A program made the translations under genes and the position numbers. From NCBI RefSeq assembly GCF_907177275.1, contig NZ_CAJSLV010000065.1, positions 1-64,000 of the forward strand: 64,000 nucleotides of DNA, in the 5' to 3' direction. Of this stretch, positions 1 through 8,767 are shown piece by piece (position 1 is the first letter of the stretch; every line of letters starts with the position of its first letter). Below the pieces are notes generated by a model. The model made no database searches. It worked only from the letters and a program-made list of their open reading frames with translations, and had not been told where the DNA came from. The stretch is from Actinacidiphila cocklensis (lineage in GTDB: Bacteria; Actinomycetota; Actinomycetes; Streptomycetales; Streptomycetaceae).

Positions 1-335
1 GCGGCCTCGGTGGACGGCGCGACCGGCGCGGCAGCCGGCTGGGCCGGAGCCGGGGCGGCCTCGGCAGCCGGCGCGGGGGCGGCTGCGGGGGCACCGCTGC
101 CGTCGTCGATGACGGCCAGCTCGGCGCCGACCTCGACCGTCTCGTCCTCGGCGACCTTGATGGACGCGAGAACGCCGGACGCGGGGGAGGGGATCTCGGT
201 GTCTACCTTGTCGGTCGAGACCTCGAGCAGCGGCTCGTCGGCCTCGACGCGCTCACCCTCGGCCTTGAGCCAGCGGGTGACGGTGCCCTCGGTCACGCTC
301 TCGCCGAGCGCCGGCAGGGTTACGGAAACCGCCAT
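1..335 (-). CDS. sucB: Dihydrolipoamide acyltransferase (E2), N-terminal part, truncated by window edge
   Basis: E2 core subunit of a 2-oxoacid dehydrogenase complex, probably 2-oxoglutarate dehydrogenase. The ATG at 335 opens an N-terminal lipoyl domain of about 76 residues with the lipoylation motif STDKVDTE (lysine about residue 43), followed by an Ala/Pro-rich hinge; the gene leaves the window before the catalytic domain. It lies 49 bp downstream of lpdA on the same strand, so E3 and E2 are likely co-transcribed. Whether it serves 2-oxoglutarate or pyruvate dehydrogenase cannot be decided from the lipoyl domain; the lpdA-sucB order favours 2-oxoglutarate. Confidence 0.9.
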   Translation of the reverse strand, partial: MAVSVTLPALGESVTEGTVTRWLKAEGERVEADEPLLEVSTDKVDTEIPSPASGVLASIKVAEDETVEVGAELAVIDDGSGAPAAAPAPAAEAAPAPAQPAAAPVAPSTEA

Positions 336-384
336 GGTTGCGGTTACTCCTCACGATCTGTGCGAATGGGTGGCGTGATGAGGG

Positions 385-1773
385 TCAGTCGTGCGAGTGC
401 AGCGGCTTGCCCGCGAGGGCGAGGTGGGCCTCGCCCATTGCCTCGTTCTGCGTCGGGTGAGCGTGGATGAGCTGCGCGACCTCGGCGGGCAGCGCCTCCC
501 AGTTGTAGATCAGCTGCGCTTCGCCGACCTGCTCGCCCATCCGGTCACCGACCAGGTGGACGCCCACGACGGCACCGTCGCGGACCTGGACGAGCTTGAT
601 CTCGCCCGTGGTCTTGAGGATCTTGCTCTTGCCGTTGCCCGCGAGGTTGTACTTGAGCGTCACGACCTTGTCGGCACCGTAGACCTCCTTGGCCTTGGCC
701 TCGGTGATGCCCACGGAGGCGACCTCGGGGTGGCAGTACGTCACCCGCGGCACACCGTCGTAGTCGATCGGCACGGCCTTCAGGCCCGCCAGCCGCTCCG
801 CCACCAGGATGCCCTCGGCGAAGCCGACGTGCGCCAGCTGCAGGGTCGGCACCAGGTCGCCGACGGCCGAGATGGTCGGCACGTTCGTCCGCATGTACTC
901 GTCCACCAGGACGTAGCCGCGGTCCATCGCGACGCCCTGCTCCTCGTAGCCCAGGTTCTGCGAGACCGGGCCGCGGCCGATCGCGACCAGCAGCACCTCC
1001 GCCTCGAAGGTCTTGCCGTCCGCCAGCGTCACCTTCACACCGTCCGCGGTGTACTCGGCGCTCTGGAAGAAGGTGCCCAGGTTGAACTTGATGCCGCGCT
1101 TGCGGAAGGCCCGCTCCAGCAGCTTCGAGCTGTTCTCGTCCTCGACCGGCACCAGGTGCGGCAGGCCCTCGACGATGGTCACGTCGGTCCCGAAGGACTT
1201 CCACGCCGAGGCGAACTCGACGCCGATCACACCGCCGCCCAGGACGATCGCGGTCTTGGGGACCCGGTCCAGGGTCAGCGCGTGGTCCGAGGAGATGATC
1301 CGGTTGCCGTCGATGGTCAGCCCGGGAAGCGAGCGCGGCACGGAACCGGTCGCCAGCACCACGTGCCGGCCCTGGATCCGCTGACCGTTCACATCGACCG
1401 AGGTCGGGGACGACAGGCGCCCCTCGCCCTCGATGTACGTCACCTTGCGTGACGCCACCAGGCCCTGCAGGCCCTTGTAGAGGCCCGAGATCACGTCGTC
1501 CTTGTACTTGTGGACGGCCGCGATGTCGATGCCCTCGAAGGTGGCCTTCACACCGAACTGCTCGCTCTCGCGAGCCTGGTCCGCGATCTCACCGGCGTGC
1601 AGCAGCGCCTTGGTGGGAATGCAGCCGTTGTGCAGACAGGTGCCCCCGAGCTTGTTCTTCTCGATCAGGGCGACGTCCAGTCCCAGCTGCGCGGCACGCA
1701 GTGCGGCTGCGTAGCCGCCACTGCCGCCGCCGAGGATCACTAGGTCGAAAACAGTGCTGGCGTCGTTCGCCAC
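385..1773 (-). CDS. lpdA: Dihydrolipoyl dehydrogenase (E3)
   Basis: Flavoprotein that reoxidises dihydrolipoamide with NAD+ in 2-oxoacid dehydrogenase complexes. The 462-residue protein has the FAD-binding motif GGGSGG (about residues 15-20), the redox-active disulfide motif GGTCLHNGC (Cys46/Cys51), the NAD-binding motif GGGVIGVEFA, and the C-terminal His-Glu pair in HPTQNEAMGE. I chose the GTG at 1773 because GGAGG lies 7 bases before it and the protein then starts at the usual place; a longer open frame to 1890 has no support. The next gene downstream is sucB. Confidence 0.95.
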   Translation of the reverse strand: MANDASTVFDLVILGGGSGGYAAALRAAQLGLDVALIEKNKLGGTCLHNGCIPTKALLHAGEIADQARESEQFGVKATFEGIDIAAVHKYKDDVISGLYKGLQGLVASRKVTYIEGEGRLSSPTSVDVNGQRIQGRHVVLATGSVPRSLPGLTIDGNRIISSDHALTLDRVPKTAIVLGGGVIGVEFASAWKSFGTDVTIVEGLPHLVPVEDENSSKLLERAFRKRGIKFNLGTFFQSAEYTADGVKVTLADGKTFEAEVLLVAIGRGPVSQNLGYEEQGVAMDRGYVLVDEYMRTNVPTISAVGDLVPTLQLAHVGFAEGILVAERLAGLKAVPIDYDGVPRVTYCHPEVASVGITEAKAKEVYGADKVVTLKYNLAGNGKSKILKTTGEIKLVQVRDGAVVGVHLVGDRMGEQVGEAQLIYNWEALPAEVAQLIHAHPTQNEAMGEAHLALAGKPLHSHD

Positions 1774-1938
1774 GTCACGTCCTCCATGCATGGGTTCGCC
1801 GGAGCCGGTCCACCATGACCGGTCGGCGGCTTTGGTTCGGCCGCTTTGTCTTAAAGGGGGCCCTGTCGTGCCGAGACAACATCTTCGCACTTCTCAGGCG
1901 CGCGCGGGCCACCGGCCCTGCCGCGGGGAACACCGCGA

Positions 1939-1967
1939 GCGGCCCCCGGCATGTCGCCGGGGGCCGC
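1939..1967 (-). terminator. Hairpin after pepA
   Basis: Perfect 12-bp inverted repeat (gcggcccccggc and its complement, loop atgtc) in the 226-bp gap between the end of pepA and the start of lpdA. The position suggests a stem-loop terminator for pepA. There is no T-tract, as is common in high-GC actinobacteria. Confidence 0.6.
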
Positions 1968-1999
1968 ACGTGACACATCTCACCCGGACTTCGCCGGAT

Positions 2000-3508
2000 T
2001 CAGAGCAGGTCGCCCTCAGCGGTCTGCCGGGCCAGTGCCACCAGGGTGCGCACGGCGGAGCCGGTGCCGCCCTTGGGGGTGTAGCCGGACGGGCCGCCCT
2101 CGTTGAAGGCCGGCCCCGCGATGTCCAGGTGCGCCCACGTGATGCCCTCGCCGACGAACTCCCGCAGGAACAGTCCGGCGACCAGGCCGCCACCAGGGCG
2201 TACGCCCATGTTCGCGATGTCCGCGGTCGGGGAGTCGAAGGTCTTCCGCAGCTGCTGCGGCAGCGGCATCGGCCAGGAGTCCTCGCCCTCGGCCAGCGCC
2301 GCGGTGTGCACCGCGGTACGGAAGTCGTCGTCGTTCGCCATGATCCCGAACCGGCCGTCGCCCAGCGCCAGCACCATCGCGCCGGTCAGCGTCGCCACGT
2401 CCACGATCGCGTCGGGAGCCTCCTCGGACGCCCTGGTCAGCGCGTCGGCCAGCACCAGCCGGCCCTCGGCGTCGGTGTTCAGCACCTCGACGGTCTTGCC
2501 GCTGTACATCTTCAGCACGTCACCGGGGCGGGTCGCGCCGCCGCCGGGCATGTTCTCGGCCAGCGCGAGCCAGCCGGTCACATTGACCTCAAGGCCCAGC
2601 TTGGCCGCGGCCACGACCGCGGCGAACACCGCGGCGGCGCCGCTCATGTCGCACTTCATCGTCTCGTTGTGCCCCGGCGGCTTGAGCGAGATGCCGCCCG
2701 AGTCGTACGTGATGCCCTTGCCGACGAAGGCCAGCGACCTGGTCGCCTTGGCGTGCGAGTACGCCACCCGCACCAGCCGGGGCGGCGTCGCCGAGCCCTG
2801 GCCGACGCCCATGATGCCGCCGTAGCCGCCCTTGAGCAGCGCCTTCTCGTCGAGCACCTCGACCGTCAGGCCGTACTCCTTGCCCGCGGCCTGCACCGCG
2901 GCCGCGAAGGCCTTCGGGGTCAGGTCGTTCGGCGGGGTGTTCACCAGGTCACGCGCCCGGTTGACCTCCTCGGCCACCGCGGTCGCCCGCTCCGCCGCCG
3001 CCTTGAACGACTTGTCCCGCGGCTTGGCGCCCACGACGGCGACCTCGCCGAGCGGGCCCTTGCCGGAGTCGGTCTGGTACGCGGTGAACGCGTACGCGCC
3101 GAGCAGGGCTCCGATCGCGACGGCCTCGACGTCCGCGGGGTCGCCCGCGGGCAGCGCGAACGCCGCCTTCTTGGCTCCCGCCAGCGCCCTCGCCGCGGTG
3201 CCGGCCGCCTTGCGCAGCGCCTCGGGGTCGAACCCCGCGCCCTCCTCGGGGGTGTCCCCGAGCCCCACCGCCACCACGACCGCGGCCTTGACGCCGTCCG
3301 GCGCGGGGAGCTTGGTCAGCTCGCCCTCGGCGCCGGTCGCGCCGAGCGTCTCCAACGTCGAGCCGAGCTTGCCGCCGAAGGCGGCGTCCACCGTCTCCGC
3401 CCCCGGGGCGACGCGCGGGCCGCCCTTGGCGGCCTTGGTCACCCCCACGACGACGGCGTCCGCGCGCAGCGCTGCGGCGGCGGAGGTACTGAGTGTCAGA
3501 GCTGTCAC
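2000..3508 (-). CDS. pepA: Leucyl aminopeptidase (M17)
   Basis: Cytosolic di-metal aminopeptidase that removes N-terminal residues from peptides. The 502-residue protein matches the M17 family length. The C-terminal catalytic domain has the metal/substrate segments KGITYDSGGI and the hallmark NTDAEGRL. The start is a GTG at 3508. The N-terminal 160 residues are the Ala-rich, less conserved domain usual for M17. It lies upstream of lpdA on the same strand but is separated by a hairpin, so it is probably its own transcription unit. Confidence 0.95.
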   Translation of the reverse strand: MTALTLSTSAAAALRADAVVVGVTKAAKGGPRVAPGAETVDAAFGGKLGSTLETLGATGAEGELTKLPAPDGVKAAVVVAVGLGDTPEEGAGFDPEALRKAAGTAARALAGAKKAAFALPAGDPADVEAVAIGALLGAYAFTAYQTDSGKGPLGEVAVVGAKPRDKSFKAAAERATAVAEEVNRARDLVNTPPNDLTPKAFAAAVQAAGKEYGLTVEVLDEKALLKGGYGGIMGVGQGSATPPRLVRVAYSHAKATRSLAFVGKGITYDSGGISLKPPGHNETMKCDMSGAAAVFAAVVAAAKLGLEVNVTGWLALAENMPGGGATRPGDVLKMYSGKTVEVLNTDAEGRLVLADALTRASEEAPDAIVDVATLTGAMVLALGDGRFGIMANDDDFRTAVHTAALAEGEDSWPMPLPQQLRKTFDSPTADIANMGVRPGGGLVAGLFLREFVGEGITWAHLDIAGPAFNEGGPSGYTPKGGTGSAVRTLVALARQTAEGDLL

Positions 3509-4182
3509 GGTGGCTCAGGTCCTATTCGGTCGAGGTCCTTGGAGAAGGCCGGTGGATGGCCCGGCCGGGGCCGTCCCCGCATCGTATTCCGCCACATCAT
3601 CGGGGCGATCCGCGGTCGGCTCAGCCGAGCCTACGCTGGCGCTTGCCGGGGGTGTGTCTGCTTGCGTGCCCGCCCTCCCCCATTGCTCCGCGTGGGGGTG
3701 CCCCCATCTCGCTCCGCTCGCCCGTGCGGGTGTGTGGTCGGGTGCGGGTGCCGCCTGTGGGTGGGGCGGCGGCGATCCGGGTGCCGCCTGTGGGTGGGTC
3801 GGTGCCGCTCCGGGGGTATCTCCTCGGCCTGCGCGCCCGAGCTCTTCCCGAACGTCCCAGCGGGAGCCGCGCGCATGCCTGCGGGGACACCCCCGGATCG
3901 TCCCCTCCCCGCTGCCGGCGGCCGTCCGTTGCGTGGTGGCTGAGGCGTGGGCAGTCCGGGGGCGCCGTCTGCGGTACGTGACCCGGCGCCGGTCACTGTG
4001 CCGGCCTGCTACCTGCGTCCCGCCTGCTGCCGTCGGCGTTCCGCCGTCCTGTGTCGCCCGCTGCCTGTCGGGATCCCGCTCCTGCTCGCGTGCTGCCTGC
4101 GCCGCTGTCCGGCGCGGGTGCCGCGTCCTGCTGCCTGCCGCTGGGGCCTCTGCGGTCGCACGGGCGCGCGGGCACTCGGGGG
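3509..4182. other. 674-bp intergenic region with short repeats
   Basis: No convincing gene. Several frames stay open because of the GC content, but none shows a start with a ribosome site or a recognisable domain. It holds a 20-bp direct repeat (3746-3765 and 3779-3798), a short gggggtgccccc palindrome near 3690, and a long stretch of CCTGC/CTGCC-like runs at about 4000-4140. The pepA promoter must lie in its left part. Confidence 0.6.
3746..3798. repeat. 33-bp period tandem repeat
   Basis: The 20-bp word gggtgccgcctgtgggtggg occurs exactly at 3746-3765 and again at 3779-3798, giving a 33-bp period. It lies in noncoding sequence between cobS and pepA. Confidence 0.8.
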
Positions 4183-4974
4183 CTAGCGGAGGGACAGGGT
4201 CAGGAAGGCCAGGGTGGCGGCGGATTCGGTGACGGCGCCGAAGACGTCACCGGTGACGCCGCCGAGGCGGCGGGTGCAGCGCCGCACGAGGAGGTCGCCC
4301 GCGGCGGTGGCGAGGAGGACGGCGCAGCCGAAGCGGAGGGGGGTCAGGCCCCCGAAGCCGGCGCCGCCGGCGGAGGCGAGGGCGGCGTACAGGGCGGCGG
4401 AGCCGAGTGCGGCCCAGCGGGGCACGGAGCCGGCGACTGCGGCGCCGAGGCCGCCAGGCCTGGCGGCCGGTACGCCGCGCCGGCAGGCGACGAGGAGGGC
4501 CACCCGTGCGGCGACGGCCGAGACAACCGCGGCCGCGCCGCCGTACACCCAGCCGTGGGCGTAGCACGCGGCCGCCGAGGCGACCTGGGCGAGGAGCGTG
4601 AAGACCAGGACGACGACCCCGAACGGCCCGATGTCCGACTGCTTCATGATCTGCAGCGCGTCCTCCGCCTCCTTGCCGGAGCCCAGCGCGTCCGCGGTGT
4701 CGGCGAGCCCGTCGAGGTGCAGCGCGCGGGTGAGGACCGCGGGTACCGCCACCGTGCCGACCGCCGCGAGCAGCGGCCCCGCGCCGAGGGCGACCAGGAG
4801 ACCGCCGCAGGCCGCGGCGGACAGGCCGACGACGGCACCGACGAGCGGCGCGGCGAGCATCCCGCCGCGGGCCGCGGCCCTGTCCCAGCGGGTGAGCCGG
4901 GCGGGCAGCACGGTGAGCGTGCCGAAGGCGAACCGCAGCGCGTCGCCGGGCGAGGCGGCGGGGAGGTTGGTCAC
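4183..4974 (-). CDS. cobS: Adenosylcobinamide-GDP ribazoletransferase (cobalamin synthase)
   Basis: Membrane enzyme joining adenosylcobinamide-GDP and alpha-ribazole, the last step of nucleotide-loop assembly. The 263-residue protein is mostly hydrophobic, with several membrane segments, and carries the family segments RALHLDGLADTADALGSG and SDIGPFGV, the acidic residues of which are conserved. It starts 9 bp after the stop of the rhomboid-like gene, so it is the last gene of the compact minus-strand unit that also contains cobU and cobT. Confidence 0.93.
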   Translation of the reverse strand: MTNLPAASPGDALRFAFGTLTVLPARLTRWDRAAARGGMLAAPLVGAVVGLSAAACGGLLVALGAGPLLAAVGTVAVPAVLTRALHLDGLADTADALGSGKEAEDALQIMKQSDIGPFGVVVLVFTLLAQVASAAACYAHGWVYGGAAAVVSAVAARVALLVACRRGVPAARPGGLGAAVAGSVPRWAALGSAALYAALASAGGAGFGGLTPLRFGCAVLLATAAGDLLVRRCTRRLGGVTGDVFGAVTESAATLAFLTLSLR

Positions 4975-4983
4975 CGCGCGAGG

Positions 4984-5637
4984 CTACCCGCCGCGGGTCA
5001 GCGCTCCGCCGCGGGTGCGGGTGAAGAGGGCGAGGACGAGGGCGACGCCGGCGAGGTGCTCGTAGCCGGCGAGGTTGGGGAGGGAGACGACCTCCACCAC
5101 CATCGCCAGCACGATCGTGCCGACCGTCCACCACGCCCGGAAGCGCAGGGCGACGTAGACGCCGAGGGCGACGACCGCCGCGGACGGGCCGGTGTCGCGT
5201 ACCAGGAGGTCGTGCGCGGGCAGGCCGAGCGGCCAGTGCGGGGCTTTCCCCGCCCACAGCGAGTAGCGGGCGAAGCCGGTGCCGGCCAGCGTCGCGAGCA
5301 GGGCGACGCTCAGGGTGCGGCGCGGCCCCACCGTGGTCTCGGCGATGCCGAAGACCACGACGACCTGGAGGAGCAGGCCCCACACCGGCAGCGAGGGGTC
5401 GGGCAGGAAGACCGAGACGGGGGTGCGGAGCAGCGCCTGCCACCAGGGGAGGCTGGCGTAGACACCGCCGAGCCGTTCCACCCAGCCGCTGGTGCGGTGG
5501 CCGTGCTGGAGCAGCTGGAGCACCAGGATGCCCGCGCACGCGCCGAGTGTGACCGGCACCGCCCGCGCCCCTCGCTCCCGCAACTCCCTTCGTACGCCGC
5601 CGAGTACGGCCCCCCACTCGGCGACCAGCCCCGTCAT
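4984..5637 (-). CDS. Rhomboid-like integral membrane protein
   Basis: A 217-residue protein with about six hydrophobic segments that resembles the 'rhomboid-like' membrane proteins often linked to DUF2156/MprF-type genes in actinomycetes. I see no GxSG motif, so it is probably not a protease. I chose the ATG at 5637; the open frame runs to 5811 but that overlaps the upstream gene. Spacing is 25 bp after the MprF-like gene and 9 bp before cobS, which means co-transcription. Function unknown; the neighbour suggests a lipid or envelope role. Confidence 0.75.
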   Translation of the reverse strand: MTGLVAEWGAVLGGVRRELRERGARAVPVTLGACAGILVLQLLQHGHRTSGWVERLGGVYASLPWWQALLRTPVSVFLPDPSLPVWGLLLQVVVVFGIAETTVGPRRTLSVALLATLAGTGFARYSLWAGKAPHWPLGLPAHDLLVRDTGPSAAVVALGVYVALRFRAWWTVGTIVLAMVVEVVSLPNLAGYEHLAGVALVLALFTRTRGGALTRGG

Positions 5638-5662
5638 GCGCCCGCCTTGTCCGTGGCGGCCT

Positions 5663-7420
5663 TCACTGGCACACCCTTTCGGCCGGGTGGCCGGGGGGCG
5701 CCGGGCGGCGGCGGAGCGGGGAGGGGAGGCGGGGGACGCCGAGGAAACCCTCGGCGCGGGCGCCCGCGAGGCCGATCCTGGGGAGTTCGCTCGACTTGCC
5801 GAAGAGGACATACCGCGGCTCCCAGATCGGCCGGAATTTGGCGTTGGCGCGGTAGAGCGACTCGATCTGCCACCACCGCGAGAAGAACGTCAGCAGCGAG
5901 TGCCACAGCCGCAGCACCGGCCCGGCGCCGAGCCGCGAGCCGCGTTCGAAGACCGACCTGAACATCGCGAAGTTCAGCGAGACCTGCTCGACCCCCACCT
6001 CCTCGGCCCGCTGGATCAGCTCGATGACCATGAACTCGATGAGGCCGTTGTCGGACCCGCGGTCCCGCCGCATCAGGTCGAGGGACAGGCCGTGCGGCCC
6101 CCACGGCACGAAGCTCAGCAGTGCCCGCGGGCTACCCGCGCCGTCCGCGCACTCGACCATCACGCACCGCCCGTCGGCCGGGTCGCCGAGCCGCCCGAGG
6201 GCCATCGAGAAGCCGCGTTCGGTCTGGCCGTCGCGCCAGTCGTCCGCGCGTTCCAGCAGCACGGCCAGCTCGCTCGCCGGGATGTCGGCGTGCCGCCTGA
6301 TGCGTACCGTGCAGCCGGAGCGCCGCACCCGGTTGTGCGCCTGCCTGACCGTGCGCATCGCGCGCCCTTCGAGCGTGAAGTCGGCGGTCTCCACGATCGC
6401 CTCGTCGCCGAGTTCGAGTGCGTCCAGGCCGTGCCTGGCGTAGACCGTGCCGGCCTCCTCGCTCGCCCCCATCACGGCCGGCACCCAGGCGTGCTCCCTG
6501 GCCTCGGCCAGCCACGCGTCGATGGCGCCCGGCCAGGCCTCGGGGTCGCCGATCGGGTCGCCGGAGGCGAGCGAGACCCCGCCCAGCACGCGGTAGGCGA
6601 TCGCCGACTTGCCGCTCGGCGACCAGATCACGCTCTTGTCGCGGCGCAGCGCGAAGTAGCCGAGCGAGTCGCGCTCGCCGTACCTGTCGAGCAGGACCCG
6701 CAGCCGCTGCTCGTCGTCCGCGCCGAGCAGTTCCCTGCCCCGCGGGGAGCGGAAGGCGACGAAGAGGACGAGGACGAAGAGCAGGGTGCTCATGACGTTG
6801 ATGACCACGTCCACCCAGCCGGGGGTGGAGATGGCCAGGAACGCGCTGTCGCCCGGGACCAGGGAGATCAGCCGGAGCAGGGCGTAGCCGAAGCTGTCGC
6901 CGAAGGTGCCGCCGTGCTGGGAGTTGGTCGCCGCGACCAGCCCCGTGCCGATCAGTGAGGCCAGGACCAGGCCGACGGCGGCGACCACCGCCGCATGCCA
7001 CGGGTTGGCGGGGTCGCCCTTCGCGTGGAACTCCCGCCGCCCGGCGACCAGCGCGGCCAGGAAGGCCGTGGTCAGGGCGAGCGAGACCCAGTTCTGGGGG
7101 TGCTTGTGGATGTCGGGCCAGATCATGCTCAGCGCCAGCGCGGCGAAGAACAGGCCGCACAGCACGAGGTTGAGGATCCACGCGGCCCGCTTGCGGCGGC
7201 GCATCGTGACGGCGAGGAAGAGGGCGATGGCGCCCGAAGTGAAGCCGGCCGTCAGGAGGTACGGGGTGAAGTAGTCCTGCGCGTTGTGCCGCCGGATGTC
7301 GGCGCCGAAGGAGACCCAGACGGCGCCGAGGAAGTTCAGCGCGGCCACGACGCGCAGGTACCAGACCGTGAAGACCGCGCTGCGCGCTGCCAGGCGGCTT
7401 GGAGGGCGCGGACTTCCCAT
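5663..7420 (-). CDS. MprF-type membrane protein with DUF2156 (phosphatidylglycerol aminoacyltransferase-like) domain
   Basis: A 585-residue protein with hydrophobic helices in roughly the first 225 residues, then a soluble DUF2156 dual-GNAT-fold domain (about 245-560) with segments such as SGDPIGDP and RDRGSDNGLIEFM that are typical of bacterial lysyl-phosphatidylglycerol synthases. In characterised relatives this domain moves an aminoacyl group from tRNA to phosphatidylglycerol to alter membrane charge. There is no fused lysyl-tRNA synthetase, and the flippase part is shorter than in Staphylococcus MprF. The start is an ATG at 7420, 10 bp after a perfect inverted repeat, with no clear Shine-Dalgarno sequence. 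Confidence 0.82.
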   Translation of the reverse strand: MGSPRPPSRLAARSAVFTVWYLRVVAALNFLGAVWVSFGADIRRHNAQDYFTPYLLTAGFTSGAIALFLAVTMRRRKRAAWILNLVLCGLFFAALALSMIWPDIHKHPQNWVSLALTTAFLAALVAGRREFHAKGDPANPWHAAVVAAVGLVLASLIGTGLVAATNSQHGGTFGDSFGYALLRLISLVPGDSAFLAISTPGWVDVVINVMSTLLFVLVLFVAFRSPRGRELLGADDEQRLRVLLDRYGERDSLGYFALRRDKSVIWSPSGKSAIAYRVLGGVSLASGDPIGDPEAWPGAIDAWLAEAREHAWVPAVMGASEEAGTVYARHGLDALELGDEAIVETADFTLEGRAMRTVRQAHNRVRRSGCTVRIRRHADIPASELAVLLERADDWRDGQTERGFSMALGRLGDPADGRCVMVECADGAGSPRALLSFVPWGPHGLSLDLMRRDRGSDNGLIEFMVIELIQRAEEVGVEQVSLNFAMFRSVFERGSRLGAGPVLRLWHSLLTFFSRWWQIESLYRANAKFRPIWEPRYVLFGKSSELPRIGLAGARAEGFLGVPRLPSPLRRRPAPPGHPAERVCQ

Positions 7421-7430
7421 GAGTGGGAAG

Positions 7431-7470
7431 CGTAGAGCATAATGTCTGATTTACGTCATTATGCTCTACG
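7431..7470. promoter_or_regulatory. Perfect 14-bp inverted repeat before the MprF-like gene
   Basis: Arms cgtagagcataatg (7431-7444) and its exact complement (7457-7470) flank a 12-bp spacer. The element is much more AT-rich than its surroundings and lies in the 68-bp gap between cobT and the MprF-like start codon. It could be a repressor operator or a stem-loop acting on cobT readthrough or on initiation of the next gene. Confidence 0.6.
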
Positions 7471-7488
7471 CGTGTCGGGTGGACCCCT

Positions 7489-8595
7489 TCAGGCCTCCGC
7501 GGAGACCTCTTCCTCTGCTTCCTCTGCTTCCTCTTCCGCGGGCTCCGCTGCCGGCTCCTCCTCGGGGAGTTCCGCCGACAGGGCCGCGGCGGACTGGATC
7601 AGCGGCAGTGCGAGCAGGGCGCCGACACCGCCGCCCACCCGGATGCCGTGGTCGAGCAGCGGGTCGAGCGAGACCCGGTCCAGCGCCTTGGCCTGGCCCG
7701 GCTCACCGCTGGCGTGCCCCGCCAGCCACCAGTCCGGCGCGCGGAAGGCGATGCGCTGGCCGACCAGCGCGCAGGCCGCGCTGACGACGCCGTCGAGCAC
7801 CACGGGCAGCTTGCGCACCGCGGCCTGGAGCAGGAAGCCCGTCATCGCGGCGAAGTCGGCGCCGCCGACGGTGCCCAGCAGGGCCAGCTGGTCGCCCAGC
7901 ACCGGGCGGGCGCGGCGCAGCGCGTCCCGGATCGCGGCGCACTTGCGCATCCAGGCGAGGTCGTCGATGCCGGAGCCGCGGCCGGTCACCACGGAGGCGT
8001 CGGTGCCGCACAGCGCGGCGATCAGCACGGCGGCCGGCGTCGTACCGCCGACGCTCAGGTCGCCGAGCACCACGAGGTCCGTGCCCGAGTCCGCGTGCCG
8101 GTCGGCGAGTTCCATGCCGGTGCGGAAGGCCTGCTCGGCCTCCTCCCGGGTCAGCGCGTCCTCGACGTCGATACGCCCCGAGCCGCGGCGTACCCGATAC
8201 GCCGTCACCTCGTCCGGCAGGTCGGCCGGGTCGCAGTCCAGCGCCATGTCGATGACGTCGACGGGGACGCCGAGGCGGCGGGCGATCACGTTCACCGGGG
8301 CGGTGCCGTCGATCGCGGCCCTGGCCAGGACACTGGCCGTGCCCGCCTTGCGGGTCGAGACGTCCAGCTCCGCGACGCCGTGGTCGGCGGCGAACAGGAT
8401 GACGCGGGGCGCGGTGACGGGGCGCAGCGGAACCGCGCCCTGCACGGCGGCCAGCCAGTCGGCCAACTCCGCGGCCTTCCCGAGCCCGCCGGCGGGCCGC
8501 ACCAGCCCCTGCCACCGGTCCGCCGAGTCCCGCCGCAACCTTGCGTCGGGGCGCTCCACCAGGGAGCCGAAGTCATCCAACTCAATCCCACTCAC
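7489..8595 (-). CDS. cobT: Nicotinate-nucleotide--dimethylbenzimidazole phosphoribosyltransferase
   Basis: Makes alpha-ribazole phosphate from nicotinate mononucleotide and dimethylbenzimidazole for the lower ligand of cobalamin. The 368-residue protein shows CobT segments GGLGKAAELADW, FAADHGVAELDVS, LGDLSVGGTTPAA and RVGGGVGALLALPLI. The start is a GTG at 8595. The last 25 or so residues are an unusual Glu/Ala-rich acidic tail beyond the normal end of the fold. It lies between cobU and the MprF-like gene. Confidence 0.95.
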   Translation of the reverse strand: MSGIELDDFGSLVERPDARLRRDSADRWQGLVRPAGGLGKAAELADWLAAVQGAVPLRPVTAPRVILFAADHGVAELDVSTRKAGTASVLARAAIDGTAPVNVIARRLGVPVDVIDMALDCDPADLPDEVTAYRVRRGSGRIDVEDALTREEAEQAFRTGMELADRHADSGTDLVVLGDLSVGGTTPAAVLIAALCGTDASVVTGRGSGIDDLAWMRKCAAIRDALRRARPVLGDQLALLGTVGGADFAAMTGFLLQAAVRKLPVVLDGVVSAACALVGQRIAFRAPDWWLAGHASGEPGQAKALDRVSLDPLLDHGIRVGGGVGALLALPLIQSAAALSAELPEEEPAAEPAEEEAEEAEEEVSAEA

Positions 8596-8767
8596 CCGCC
8601 GAACAGTACCGCCCCCTCCGCCCCGCGCCCCCGCCGCCCGGGTTCCGCCGCCGCAGAGGGCGCGTTTCGGGGGCGCGGGGAACTGCGCGCCCAGCCATCC
8701 ACCGGCCGGTGGCCCGGATGGGACCGGAACAGCCCCTGCCGGTGACGACCCGCGTCGCGGGAAGCGC
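8596..8767. repeat. Intergenic gap with Streptomyces-type GC-rich dispersed repeat
   Basis: The 172-bp gap between cobU and cobT contains ggggcgcggggaactgcgcg (near 8673), a word family that recurs in other gaps of this window (for example near 22065 and, inverted, near 44553). Function unknown. Confidence 0.5.

Noticed and set aside
1754-3943. A 729-codon open frame antisense to pepA.
   Set aside because: Antisense shadow of a clear pepA gene in high-GC DNA; the translation is Arg/Gly/Ala-rich without any domain.
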